From: an uncultured Clostridia bacterium
GTDB taxonomy: Bacteria; Bacillota; Clostridia; UBA1381
Assembly: GCA_934454145.1 (NCBI GenBank)
Contig: CAKSFT010000005.1
Span: forward strand, 164,528 to 228,527
DNA: 64,000 nucleotides
Direction: 5' to 3'
Below, in pieces: positions 34,746 through 43,720 of this stretch. The notes beneath the pieces were generated by a model. The model searched no databases and was not told the DNA's origin. It saw nothing but the letters and a program-made list of their open reading frames with translations. A program made the translations under genes and the position numbers. Within the stretch, counting starts at the first letter, position 1. Every line of letters starts with the position of its first letter.

Positions 34746-35268
34746 TTATGTTGAAGGCAGCCACGAAGGCATTGTGACAGCCGAGGTATTCGACCTGGTT
34801 CAATATGAGCTGCATCGCCGAAAGAGTCTAAATACACCTTACTGTTCAAAAAGTCCATTCTCAAGCAGATTGATTTGCGGTGAATGCGGCGGTACATACG
34901 GAGCAAAAATATGGGATTCCAATAACAAGTATCGGCGAGAAATTTATCAATGCAATCATAGACACGGCAGACACTCCGGTGACGGTCTTGGCTGCAAAAC
35001 CCCGCATCTCACGGCTGATGAAATTAAAGGAGCATTTATCGGAGCATTTAACAGCTGCATAAAAAACCGGAGAGAAATTATCAACAACTGCATCACGGCA
35101 ATTTCTGAAATACCGGACACTTCAAAATTAGAAAAGCAGGAGCACTTGATTACGGATTTTGATACCGGACTTTGGAATGCGGTGATAGAAACAATGACGA
35201 TATGCTCCAAAGAACATATCGTTTTTAAGTTCAAGGGCGGAACCGAAATCAAGTGGTCGATTGTATAG
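34746..35268 (+). pseudogene. C-terminal fragment of a large serine recombinase
   Basis: Reading from 34746 gives VEGSHEGIVTAEVFDLVQ, then the recombinase zinc-ribbon (CGECGGTYG ... CNHRHGRHSGDGLGCKTPH), then a short coil and the C-terminal beta region (HIVFKFKGGTEI). The catalytic domain is absent, cut at the IS junction. The coiled-coil part is also shorter than normal. It is a remnant of a Tn4451/TnpX-type element or prophage. Confidence 0.82.
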
Positions 35269-35316
35269 AAACCTCACAGAAGAACCAAAACGGTGCATCT
35301 GTGGGGTTCTTTTTTG
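35269..35316 (+). terminator. terminator after the recombinase remnant
   Basis: ACCTCACAGA (35271-35280) pairs with TCTGTGGGGT (35298-35307), followed by a T-run. Confidence 0.8.
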
Positions 35317-35433
35317 CCTGCACATTGCCGCTATGAAAGGTGTTTACTTGCAATTGCGGCTTATAACGGCATTGAAATTAAGAAATATAGCTTAATTACG
35401 CAAATTAAAAAATTGTCATTTATCGATACGCTC

Positions 35434-35462
35434 TTGACAATTCATATAAATTGTGATACAAT
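35434..35462 (+). promoter_or_regulatory. marR promoter with a palindromic operator in the spacer
   Basis: TTGACA (35434-35439), 17-base spacer and TACAAT (35457-35462). ACAATTCATATAAATTGT (35437-35454) is a near-perfect palindrome covering the spacer, well placed for self-repression by the MarR protein. A second symmetry, ACTTCA...TGAAGT, lies just downstream (35463-35494). Confidence 0.7.
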
Positions 35463-35508
35463 ACTTCAAAAATGAACAATTCAAATATGAAGTATGAGGT
35501 GACAGAGT

Positions 35509-35949
35509 GTGAATTTAAGCATAGAAGTTTCAAGAAAGATTTCCCGGACATACAATGCGATGTGCAAGCCACTATGCAAAGAGTTAGAACTGTCGCAGAC
35601 AGCGTTTGACATTCTGATGTTTCTCGGCAACAACCCGAACTATAACACTGCCGGCGAAATAGTGGAAATACGGCGGATTAAGGCAAATCTTGTATCGGTA
35701 AATGTTGAAAGGCTTGTCCGAGAAGGGTATCTTCTCAGAAAGCAGGTGGAAGGAGATCGGCGTAAAACGGGCCTTATATGTACCGATAAAGCAAAGCCGA
35801 TTATTGAGCGCGGGCGAAAACTTCAGAAAGCCTTTACAGAGAGAATGTTCTTGAATATGGATGACAATCTGCGTAAAGCGTTTTCGGAGGCAACGGATAT
35901 TATTGAGAAAAATCTGAATGAGATTTTGGAGGCGGAAAATAAATTATGA
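35509..35949 (+). CDS. MarR-family transcriptional regulator
   Basis: This 146-residue protein starts at a GTG after GAGGTGACAGA. The winged helix-turn-helix spans about 30-105 (LELSQTAFDILMFLG, TAGEIVEIRRIKANLVSVNV, GDRRKTGL at the wing). It overlaps the downstream exporter gene by ATGA, so the pair is coupled. It probably represses its own operon in response to the exporter's substrate. Confidence 0.93.
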   Translation: MNLSIEVSRKISRTYNAMCKPLCKELELSQTAFDILMFLGNNPNYNTAGEIVEIRRIKANLVSVNVERLVREGYLLRKQVEGDRRKTGLICTDKAKPIIERGRKLQKAFTERMFLNMDDNLRKAFSEATDIIEKNLNEILEAENKL

Positions 35950-36722
35950 GTATTGCATTAACCGTTTTGATAACATTTTTTGCAGGTATGGGCGCAGGTC
36001 TCGGCACAGGCTTTGCGGGAATGAGCGCCGCTGCCGTAATCAGTCCGATGCTGATAACCTTTTTGGGAATGGATCCTTATATGGCGGTGGGAATCGCACT
36101 TTCTTCCGATGTGCTTGCCAGCGCGGTTTCGGCATACACCTATCATAAAAACAAAAATCTGGATGTGAAGAACGGCTTGATTATGATGGTCAGTGTGCTA
36201 GCGTTTACCATTGTCGGAAGTTATATAGCAAGCTTTGTGCCGGCGGCAACGATGGGCGGCTTTTCGGTGTTTATGACATTTCTGCTCGGAATTAAATTCA
36301 TCGTGCGCCCCGTTATGACAACCAAGGAAAGTATGGGAAAAACTTCAGCAAAAAAGCGGGCAATTCAGTCGATAATCTGCGGTGTGATGATTGGTTTTAT
36401 CTGTGGATTTATCGGTGCGGGCGGCGGTATGATGATGCTGTTGATTTTAACGAGCGTAATGGGTTATGAATTAAAAACTGCCGTAGGTACAAGTGTATTC
36501 ATTATGACCTTTACCGCGTTGACGGGTGCGGTGTCACATTTTACAATAGGCGGATTGCCGGATGTTTTAACATGGGTACTGTGCATTGTATTTACGCTTT
36601 TGTGGGCTCAGATAGCTGCGGTATTTGCCAATAAGGCGCAGCCTAAAACACTTAACCGTGCAACAGGTGTAGTTCTCGTTGTTCTCGGCATTGTTATTAT
36701 GGGTTTTCAATTGTTAAGCTGA
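35946..36722 (+). CDS. TauE/SafE-family membrane exporter
   Basis: This 258-residue protein has about eight membrane helices and the two GxGxGxG-type motifs of the TauE/SafE family (GMGAGLGTGFAGMSAAAV, GFICGFIGAGGGMMMLL). Members export sulfite, sulfonates or other anions. The start ATG overlaps the MarR stop codon. Substrate is unknown here, and the regulator gives no further clue. Confidence 0.9.
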   Translation: MSIALTVLITFFAGMGAGLGTGFAGMSAAAVISPMLITFLGMDPYMAVGIALSSDVLASAVSAYTYHKNKNLDVKNGLIMMVSVLAFTIVGSYIASFVPAATMGGFSVFMTFLLGIKFIVRPVMTTKESMGKTSAKKRAIQSIICGVMIGFICGFIGAGGGMMMLLILTSVMGYELKTAVGTSVFIMTFTALTGAVSHFTIGGLPDVLTWVLCIVFTLLWAQIAAVFANKAQPKTLNRATGVVLVVLGIVIMGFQLLS

Positions 36723-36755
36723 ATGGCTCTGTTCAAAATCCATTAACTAAAAATA

Positions 36756-36988
36756 AATCATACCTTTGACACGAAATGTCGAACCGTTGACACGAAAGGG
36801 TATACAATTGACACGAAAGGTCGGGGTAGATTTTTATGGTTTCATTTTTTATTGAAACGGATATTTTTAGGCAAATTAGGCATAAAAAATGTGCTGCCGA
36901 CAATGAGAAAACATTATCGCTTGGCAGCACTTTTACACGATGTATTCCGAAAACCGCACAGGCAAAAGGTTTATTTGAAACCGAAATA
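36756..36988. repeat. 233-bp non-coding repeat, copy 1 (left of fructan cassette)
   Basis: It is nearly identical to 45151-45384 in the same orientation. It begins with three TTGACACGAAA units spaced exactly 21 bp apart (36766, 36787, 36808). It contains a long hairpin GTGCTGCC...GGCAGCAC enclosing CAATG/CATTATCG and followed by TTTTAC, then a small GGTTT/AAACC hairpin. Short open frames inside it are not convincing genes. It may be the end of a transposon with multiple protein-binding sites, or a structured RNA repeat. Confidence 0.8.
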
Positions 36989-37008
36989 ATAGAATGGTCT
37001 GTGAAGAT

Positions 37009-38034
37009 TTACCGTGTTGTTTCTCTGCGTATTAAAATCGGAGTAAGAACCTTATGAATCGGTTTTGAAAGCAGTTCGGGTTTCCGTTTCTTAAATGCAT
37101 TTATCTGAACAGTAAGAATCTGCATTGCTTCATCCGCAATTTTATCGACCTGCTGTCCTACGGTTGTTATCGGAACTATTGCTTCTTTTGAAATCGGCGA
37201 ATTATCGAATCCGACTATTTTATATTTGTCGGGAAGCTTGCCATATTTTTTTATAATAATATTCAACAGAATATTTGCATGAGTGTCATTTGACATGAAA
37301 ATACCAACAGTTTTATTGATATATTTAGCTTCTGTTTCTTCAAACATATTTTTAATTCCGGCATAGTTTTCATCGTATGTTTTTCCGAAATCCCTTATCA
37401 AGATATTATAATCGCATTTGTTCGTTTCGCAAAAATTCTTAAAGCCTTTTATTCTCCCATATGCCGGTACATCCTCAGGGACATCGGAGTTTGCATGAAT
37501 CAATATATCACAGCCGCTTTTTGAAAGAATGGTAGCAGCCTGAATTCCGCCCATATAATTATCTGTATTTACGCTGCAGACATATTTATCTTCGCGTTCG
37601 ATTGTAACAAGCGGTATATTATATGCAGATAATTCCTTTGAAGGGAGTGTGTGACTCAGAACTATCAATCCCTCTGTTTTGTAAGCAAGCAGCTCGCTGA
37701 TATACCTTCTTTCGACATCGGCATCATCTTTTCCCGCAAATACAATAAATTTATAACCGTATTTTTCATATGTGGAAATGATATGGTCAAGAACATCCGA
37801 ATAATAATGCATATAAAGGTTAGGTATGATAACGCCTATGATTTCAGTTTTCCCGTTCGCCATAACCCTGGCAAGCTTGTTTTCTTTATAATTAAGCGTT
37901 TCAAGAGCATGCGCAATCTTATCCTGGTTTTCAAGTGTAACCGAATCGGGATTACTGAAATATCTTGATATGGTTGTTTTTGAAAATCCGGTATACTCGG
38001 CGATATCCGCAAAAGTAACATTTTTTTTTGACAT
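37009..38034 (-). CDS. LacI-family repressor of the fructan/sucrose cassette
   Basis: This 341-residue protein starts with an ATG after GGAGGCAGAGAAT; a 31-residue upstream extension is rejected. The HTH (VTFADIAEYTGFSKTTISRYFS) is followed by a hinge and a periplasmic-binding-protein-like effector domain (about 65-330). It is divergent from the ABC-GH32-kinase operon, whose promoter carries three matching operators. Its own promoter contains a similar site. The inducer is presumably a fructose-containing sugar. Confidence 0.94.
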   Translation of the reverse strand: MSKKNVTFADIAEYTGFSKTTISRYFSNPDSVTLENQDKIAHALETLNYKENKLARVMANGKTEIIGVIIPNLYMHYYSDVLDHIISTYEKYGYKFIVFAGKDDADVERRYISELLAYKTEGLIVLSHTLPSKELSAYNIPLVTIEREDKYVCSVNTDNYMGGIQAATILSKSGCDILIHANSDVPEDVPAYGRIKGFKNFCETNKCDYNILIRDFGKTYDENYAGIKNMFEETEAKYINKTVGIFMSNDTHANILLNIIIKKYGKLPDKYKIVGFDNSPISKEAIVPITTVGQQVDKIADEAMQILTVQINAFKKRKPELLSKPIHKVLTPILIRRETTR

Positions 38035-38058
38035 ATTCTCTGCCTCCGTTTCAGTTTT

Positions 38059-38087
38059 ATTATAGCATATAACAGTTATAAAATCAA
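38059..38087 (-). promoter_or_regulatory. promoter of the LacI-type gene
   Basis: Minus-strand TTGATT (38082-38087), 17-base spacer and TATAAT (38059-38064). The spacer contains TATAACTGTTATA, an operator-like palindrome, so autoregulation is likely. Confidence 0.7.
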
Positions 38088-38101
38088 TAAAGTAATCGGT
38101 A

Positions 38102-38232
38102 AAGTAACCAGTTCTGTCAAAACGCACAAAACACGAAAGCTGTTATTGGGGGTTTATCACAAAAAATAAAAGAACACTTGACAAGTAACCTGTTATGTGA
38201 TATGATACAGATAGCAAAGTAACTGGTTACTT
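38102..38232 (+). promoter_or_regulatory. fructan operon promoter with three LacI-type operators
   Basis: The promoter is TTGACA (38178-38183), 17-base spacer and TATGAT (38201-38206). Operators of the form AAGTAAC-NN-GTTACTT lie at 38217-38232 (AAGTAACTGGTTACTT, complete), 38183-38198 (between the -35 and -10 boxes) and 38102-38117 (upstream, weaker right half). Spacing between the outer sites is about 115 bp, suitable for looping. Confidence 0.8.
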
Positions 38233-38253
38233 AAATAAGTCGGAGGGATAACT

Positions 38254-39576
38254 ATGAAAAAGCTATCATTGTTTATGGCAGCTCTTTCGCTGGTTGCCGG
38301 CACATTAATGTTAACGGGATGTGCAAAAACAGTAAAACCCGGGGATGTGCGTGGATACGACAACGGAGAGCAGTACATCAGTATGTGGGTGCATACAATC
38401 GAAGACACACCTGAAGGCTCGGCATATAAAAAATCGGTGGAAAGCTTCAATGAAAAATACAACGGAAAGTATTTTGCCGATATTGAGTTTATTCCGCGAA
38501 ATGACAGCGGCGGCGGATATTCTGACAAAATCAACGCATCTGTTATGTCGGGAGATTTGCCGGATGTTATAACGGTGGACGGACCGAATGTATCGGCTTA
38601 TGCGGCAAACGGAATAATCCAACCACTCGACGCTCTGACCGATGAGGAAAAATCCTCTTATTTGGAATCAATTATTGAACAAGGTACTATTGACGGTAAG
38701 CTTTATGCGCTCGGCGCAATGGAATCGAGTGTCGGATTGTATTACAATAAGGCAATCCTTAAAGAGGCGGGAATTGATATACCTGATAAAGACCATCCTT
38801 GGACATTTTCGGAATTTGCGGATATATTAAAAAAGCTTAAGCCGATAATGGACACCAAAAACGGATATCCGCTCGATATGACATTCCCGGTCGGAGAGTC
38901 AAGCATCTATTATTATGCACCGTTTATATGGTCAAACGGCGGCGATTTGATAAGCAGCGACGGTCTCCGGGTGGATGGGTATTTCAATTCCGAAGAAAAT
39001 GCAGAGGTGTTTAAGTATTTCAGACAACTTGTGGAAAACAAATATATGTCGGCAACACCTGTTGAAAAGCTTTTTGAAAGCGGACGCGCGGCATTTAAAT
39101 TTGACGGTGCTTGGGAGGTTAATACCATTTATCAGAGTTACGGTGACATTGATCTCGGTGTTGCACCGTATATAGTCAGCGACAAGTGGGACGGAGGGAG
39201 ATATACTCCTACAGGCTCATGGGCATATGCGGCAACATCAAAAACAGAGCATATTGAAGCGGCAACCGAGTTGGTAAAATGGATGAGCGGCGTAGAAAGC
39301 GGAATATTGCTTTATGAAAATACAAAGAGCTTGCCGTCAACATATGACGCATATGACAGCATAACGATTTTTGAGGAAGATGCGAATTATAAAGCGCTTT
39401 ACGAACAATTAAGAGATTACGGTCATCCAAGACCGAAAACACCTGTTTATCCGCAGGTAAGCATCTCTTTCCAGCAGGTTCTCGAGGATGTGGGACTTAG
39501 CGGCAGAGATGTTAAAGTCGAAATGGATAAATCTGTTGAAAGGATAAACGCTAAACTCAAGCGTTATACAAGATGA
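38254..39576 (+). CDS. sugar ABC transporter substrate-binding lipoprotein
   Basis: This 440-residue protein starts after GGAGGGATAACT. The lipoprotein signal ends in LMLTGC with the lipidated Cys at 23. The rest is a two-lobed family 1 extracellular solute-binding fold (YISMWVHTIEDTPEG, SGDLPDVITVDGPN, ALGAMESSVGLYYNKAIL, FKFDGAWEV). It captures oligosaccharide outside the membrane and hands it to the two permeases encoded directly downstream. A fructo-oligosaccharide or sucrose ligand is inferred from GH32 and fructokinase in the operon. Confidence 0.94.
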   Translation: MKKLSLFMAALSLVAGTLMLTGCAKTVKPGDVRGYDNGEQYISMWVHTIEDTPEGSAYKKSVESFNEKYNGKYFADIEFIPRNDSGGGYSDKINASVMSGDLPDVITVDGPNVSAYAANGIIQPLDALTDEEKSSYLESIIEQGTIDGKLYALGAMESSVGLYYNKAILKEAGIDIPDKDHPWTFSEFADILKKLKPIMDTKNGYPLDMTFPVGESSIYYYAPFIWSNGGDLISSDGLRVDGYFNSEENAEVFKYFRQLVENKYMSATPVEKLFESGRAAFKFDGAWEVNTIYQSYGDIDLGVAPYIVSDKWDGGRYTPTGSWAYAATSKTEHIEAATELVKWMSGVESGILLYENTKSLPSTYDAYDSITIFEEDANYKALYEQLRDYGHPRPKTPVYPQVSISFQQVLEDVGLSGRDVKVEMDKSVERINAKLKRYTR

Positions 39577-39577
39577 T

Positions 39578-40477
39578 ATGAAAAATAAATCAAATTCAAT
39601 TCTCGGAATGGCTTTTTTCGGACCTGCACTTGTTCTGATGACGATTTTTCTCTTTATTCCGATGATATTAACACTTATCTACAGCTTTACGGATTATTTT
39701 GCATTAAATCCCAAACTGACGCACTTTGTGTGGTTTGAGAACTTCATCTCTATCTTTAAGGATGACCTTTTTACAACAGCGTTTGGAAACACGGTTAAAT
39801 TCGTACTTATAATCGTTCCTTTACAAACGCTCGGAGCATTGGGACTTGCTCTTCTTATTAACAGAGTAACCGTATGCAAACGGTATTTCAAGGTGGCGTT
39901 TTTTATCCCTGTAGTTATGTCGCTTGCGGTAGTTTCGAATCTTTGGATGCAGATTTACAGCCCCGAAGGGATACTCAATACAATGCTTTCAAATTTTGGA
40001 GTCGAACCGCAGCCGTTCATATATGGTGCAAGTCAAGCGCTTCCATCTATTGCATTTATGAGTGTGTGGCAGGGAGTGGGTTATCAAATGATTATTTTCC
40101 TTGGCGGATTGCAGGCTATCAACCCTGCGCTTTATGAGGCTGCCGAAATGGATCATGCAAGTTCATGGAGCAGATTTAAAGATATAACACTTCCCGAGCT
40201 TAAGCCTCTTTGCGTATTTGTTTTTATAACCGTTACAATAGGCGCATTCAGAATGATAGTTCAGCCTATGGTAATGACCGGCGGCGGCCCGTCACATTCG
40301 ACATATACAATCGTTTACGACATTTACGAAACGGGCACCGTAAACTGGGAAATAGGACTTGCGTCCGCTATGGCTATTGTGTTTACCGTATTCGTTGTAA
40401 TACTTACAATTATTCAGACAGTTCTGACCAAGGATAAGGAGGATAGACATGAAAAGAAAAAAGCAAAAAATATTTAA
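39578..40477 (+). CDS. sugar ABC transporter permease (MalF/MsmF type)
   Basis: This 299-residue protein has six membrane helices and the EAA coupling loop EAAEMDHASSWSRFKDITLP near residue 188. It starts one base after the binding-protein stop. It forms the channel with the second permease, whose gene overlaps its 3' end by 29 bp. Confidence 0.94.
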   Translation: MKNKSNSILGMAFFGPALVLMTIFLFIPMILTLIYSFTDYFALNPKLTHFVWFENFISIFKDDLFTTAFGNTVKFVLIIVPLQTLGALGLALLINRVTVCKRYFKVAFFIPVVMSLAVVSNLWMQIYSPEGILNTMLSNFGVEPQPFIYGASQALPSIAFMSVWQGVGYQMIIFLGGLQAINPALYEAAEMDHASSWSRFKDITLPELKPLCVFVFITVTIGAFRMIVQPMVMTGGGPSHSTYTIVYDIYETGTVNWEIGLASAMAIVFTVFVVILTIIQTVLTKDKEDRHEKKKAKNI

Positions 40478-41300
40478 TATAGCTCTTGCGGTAATCATGC
40501 TTATTATGTCACTGTTTTTCCTGTTTCCCGTGATTTGGATGCTTGCAAACTCTTTTAAGCCGGACGCGGCAATCACGGCGGATATGAATTCGGCAATGGC
40601 ATTTGTACCACCCGCACCGGGAAAAGGTTTTTTTGATAACTACAAAGCAATTCTTTTTGATACAAGCTTTATACGCTATATGCTAAACACATTATTCTAT
40701 GCGGCAATAATGATTGTCTCCGGTATAATAGTAAACGGGCTTGCGGGGTATGCGCTTGCAAAAATCAAGTTTCCTTTCCGTGACAGATGGCTTGCGGTAA
40801 TCATGATGCTTATGGTTATACCGACAGAAACAATTATCACAATAAACTTTATGTTTGTTTCTAAGATGGGTCTTCTTAATACCGTTTTCGGATATATTCT
40901 TCCGATGATTGTAAATCCGTTTAACATTTTCTTGTTCAGGCAAGTTTTTGTGAGTTTGCCGGATGACGTATGGGAAGCGGCACAGCTTGACCATTGCAAC
41001 CCCGTAAAGTATTTTTTCACAATGGTTCTGCCAATGTCTAAAACCGTTGTGGCAACAGTAAGTGTTTTTACGTTCCTTAATGTATGGAATGACTATCTTT
41101 GGCCGTCGCTTGTTTTTACATCAAGCAATCTTTTAACCGCACAAATCGGTCTTAATTCTATTACATCCAATGACAATACGACAATGGGGCAAACACTTGC
41201 GGTTATCACGCTTATTACAATTCCGGTTATAATAATCTATTCGCTTTTCTCAAAACAAATTGTGGAAGGTGTTATTTCAACAGGTTCTAAGGAGGGTTAA
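40449..41300 (+). CDS. sugar ABC transporter permease (MalG/MsmG type)
   Basis: This 283-residue protein starts after AGGAGGATAGAC and has six membrane helices and the EAA loop WEAAQLDHCNPVKYFFTMVLP near residue 178. It partners the preceding permease in a carbohydrate uptake (CUT1) transporter. A 3-bp gap leads to the ATPase gene. Confidence 0.94.
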   Translation: MKRKKQKIFNIALAVIMLIMSLFFLFPVIWMLANSFKPDAAITADMNSAMAFVPPAPGKGFFDNYKAILFDTSFIRYMLNTLFYAAIMIVSGIIVNGLAGYALAKIKFPFRDRWLAVIMMLMVIPTETIITINFMFVSKMGLLNTVFGYILPMIVNPFNIFLFRQVFVSLPDDVWEAAQLDHCNPVKYFFTMVLPMSKTVVATVSVFTFLNVWNDYLWPSLVFTSSNLLTAQIGLNSITSNDNTTMGQTLAVITLITIPVIIIYSLFSKQIVEGVISTGSKEG

Positions 41301-41303
41301 ACT

Positions 41304-42398
41304 ATGAGTTTTATAGAAATGAAAAATGTGTGCAAAAGATATGCGGGTGCAGAAAAGAATTCGGTTACCGATTTTAATCTTTCAATAGAAAAAGGCGAAT
41401 TTATCGCATTTGTAGGACCTTCGGGATGCGGAAAATCGACGACGCTCAGAATGATAGCCGGATTTGAAGAAATAACAAGCGGCGATTTGTATATTAACGG
41501 GAATCGCATGAACACGGTGTTGCCGCGCGACAGGGGCATTTCAATGGTATTTCAAAACTATGCTCTTTATCCGCATATGACGGTTGAGAAGAATATTTCA
41601 TACGGTCTTAAAAACATGAAGGTTCCCAAGGATGAAATTAACAGAAAAGTGGAATGGGCAATCGATGTTTTGGGTCTTTCGGAATACAGGTACAGAAAGC
41701 CGAAAAATCTTTCGGGCGGACAACGCCAAAGAGTTGCTCTCGGACGTGCGATTGTGAAAAATCAAGAATTGTTTCTTATGGACGAACCTCTTTCGAATCT
41801 TGATGCAAAGCTCAGAGTCAGCATGAGAACGGAAATAAGCAGACTTCATCGTGAACTCGGAAGCACTACTATTTATGTGACGCACGACCAGGTTGAGGCT
41901 ATGACGATGGCGGATCGAATTGTAATTATGAAAGACGGCATTATTCAGCAAGTCGGAAAACCGATGGATCTTTATGAACACCCTGCAAATAAATTTGTGG
42001 CAGGATTTATAGGTTCGCCTCAAATGAATTTTTATGACGTTAATGTTAAGGGAAACACTGTTGTGTTCTCTGACGGAAGCAGTATTGATCTTCCGGATTC
42101 CGTTATGTCGCATCTCGCCGGAAAAGAAGGCGAATTTATTATCGGAATCAGAGGCGAGGATATTAAGGTTGATGCACAAAACATGGATCTTTACAAAGGG
42201 AATAAAATGTTTGCAACTGTAGAAAATGTCGAAATTATGGGGAATGAGAATAACCTTTATTTCAACTTTGCAAACACCCAAACAATTGCAAGAGTTTCAA
42301 AATACGAAATAAGCAAGCCGGGCGATACCATCGATTTTGTGTTTATTCCGTCAAGAATACATTTTTTTGATAAACAGACAGAGAAAAGTCTTTTCTGA
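41304..42398 (+). CDS. sugar ABC transporter ATPase (MsmK/UgpC type)
   Basis: This 364-residue protein starts after GGAGGGTTAAACT. It has Walker A GPSGCGKST (37-45 region), Q-loop, signature LSGGQRQRVALGRA, Walker B LFLMDEPLSNLD, the H-loop (YVTHDQ), and a C-terminal MalK-like regulatory beta domain (TOBE, about 240-360). Many gut Firmicutes share one such ATPase among importers. Here a dedicated copy lies in the operon. Confidence 0.95.
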   Translation: MSFIEMKNVCKRYAGAEKNSVTDFNLSIEKGEFIAFVGPSGCGKSTTLRMIAGFEEITSGDLYINGNRMNTVLPRDRGISMVFQNYALYPHMTVEKNISYGLKNMKVPKDEINRKVEWAIDVLGLSEYRYRKPKNLSGGQRQRVALGRAIVKNQELFLMDEPLSNLDAKLRVSMRTEISRLHRELGSTTIYVTHDQVEAMTMADRIVIMKDGIIQQVGKPMDLYEHPANKFVAGFIGSPQMNFYDVNVKGNTVVFSDGSSIDLPDSVMSHLAGKEGEFIIGIRGEDIKVDAQNMDLYKGNKMFATVENVEIMGNENNLYFNFANTQTIARVSKYEISKPGDTIDFVFIPSRIHFFDKQTEKSLF

Positions 42399-42410
42399 AA
42401 GGAGAACATT

Positions 42411-43706
42411 ATGCAAAAAATTCATTTTAAGGCTCCAAACTGCTGGATAAATGACCCCAACGGGTTTATATGGTATAAAGGTTGGTATCATTTGTTTTAT
42501 CAATGCTTTCCGTATTCCGCGCATTGGGGAAGAATGCATTGGGGACACGCCGTGAGCAAAGACCTTGTCAATTGGGAGGAAAAAGGCATTGCTCTTTTTC
42601 CGTCCAAGACAGATGACAGAAGCGGATGCTTTTCGGGCAGTGCGATTGAATATAAAGACAAAATGTATATTTACTATACGGGAGTGAATTATACGGAAGA
42701 AGACCCCGAAAACATAAACTGCTGTATTAATGATACATTCACGGCGGCACAGCTTATGATAACTTCAGAAGACGGTATGAAATTCGACAATATAACGGAC
42801 AAAAAAACCGTTATTCCACCTATAGAAGATAAAAAAATAGGCGACAAAAATCATACTCGCGACCCTAAGGTATGGCGCGGCAAAGATGCATGGTATATGG
42901 TTCTCGGAAGTACCGTCGATAAAAACGGCAGACTGCTTTTCTATAAGAGCTCGGACTTGAAAACATGGCAATATCTAAACTATTGCGAAAAAGACGGTTT
43001 CGGCTGGATGTGGGAATGTCCCGATTTCTTCGAGATTGACGGAAAGGGAGTGACAATCTTCTCACCGATGGGATTTTTCAATGACGGAAACGGATATGAT
43101 TCCGTTGCGGTTTGCATGCTTTCTTCATTTGATGAAAATACAGGCAAAATGGAGCTTTCCGAGGATTATCAGCTTTTTGATTACGGAATTGACCTTTATG
43201 CACCTCAAAGCACGACCGATAAGGACGGAAACCGTGTTGTTATTGCCTGGGCGAGAATGCCCGAGGCGGTTACCACCGAAAAAGGCGAATGGTGCGGTAT
43301 GATGTGTATTCCGAGAATTGTCGATGTAAAGAATAATCATGTATATATAAGACCGCATACGAATGTTAAAAATTCGTTTGTAACAAAGCTGTCTGCCCCG
43401 AAAAAATCAGGGTATATGCTGAAAACAACACTAAAAAACGGAGAAAGCATCAATGTCGGCGGATATGTAATAAAGCGTGAAAACGATAAGATTGCGACGG
43501 ATCGTTCAAAAGTATTTAACATAAAGGGTAACTACAGACTTATTGCCGAAACCCCTGTTATTAACGATGGATATGAACTTGAGATTTACGTTGATGAGCA
43601 TCTCGTTGAAGTATTTATCAATAACGGCGAATATGTTATAAGCAATGTTGTATATGGTCTTACCGAAGAAATTACAGGTAAAAATTATGACTTATATTCT
43701 GCGTAG
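42411..43706 (+). CDS. GH32 beta-fructofuranosidase / sucrose-(6-phosphate) hydrolase
   Basis: This 431-residue protein starts after GAAAGGAGAACATT. The five-bladed propeller has all three GH32 catalytic motifs: WINDPNG (nucleophile Asp15), RDP (in HTRDPKVW) and EC (WECPDFF, acid/base Glu). A C-terminal beta-sandwich (about 320-431) follows. There is no signal peptide, so it works in the cytoplasm, cleaving sucrose or fructo-oligosaccharides brought in by the ABC importer and releasing fructose for the kinase downstream. With an ABC rather than PTS importer, the substrate is probably unphosphorylated. Confidence 0.94.
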   Translation: MQKIHFKAPNCWINDPNGFIWYKGWYHLFYQCFPYSAHWGRMHWGHAVSKDLVNWEEKGIALFPSKTDDRSGCFSGSAIEYKDKMYIYYTGVNYTEEDPENINCCINDTFTAAQLMITSEDGMKFDNITDKKTVIPPIEDKKIGDKNHTRDPKVWRGKDAWYMVLGSTVDKNGRLLFYKSSDLKTWQYLNYCEKDGFGWMWECPDFFEIDGKGVTIFSPMGFFNDGNGYDSVAVCMLSSFDENTGKMELSEDYQLFDYGIDLYAPQSTTDKDGNRVVIAWARMPEAVTTEKGEWCGMMCIPRIVDVKNNHVYIRPHTNVKNSFVTKLSAPKKSGYMLKTTLKNGESINVGGYVIKRENDKIATDRSKVFNIKGNYRLIAETPVINDGYELEIYVDEHLVEVFINNGEYVISNVVYGLTEEITGKNYDLYSA

Positions 43707-43720
43707 TGAGGTGAAATGAA

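Noticed and set aside
36836..37057. 73-codon frame in the 233-bp repeat (and its partner at 45244-45465)
   Set aside because: The frames share only the repeat part, diverge at once outside it, and the repeat is better explained by protein-binding sites and hairpins. I would reconsider if many copies kept the frame.
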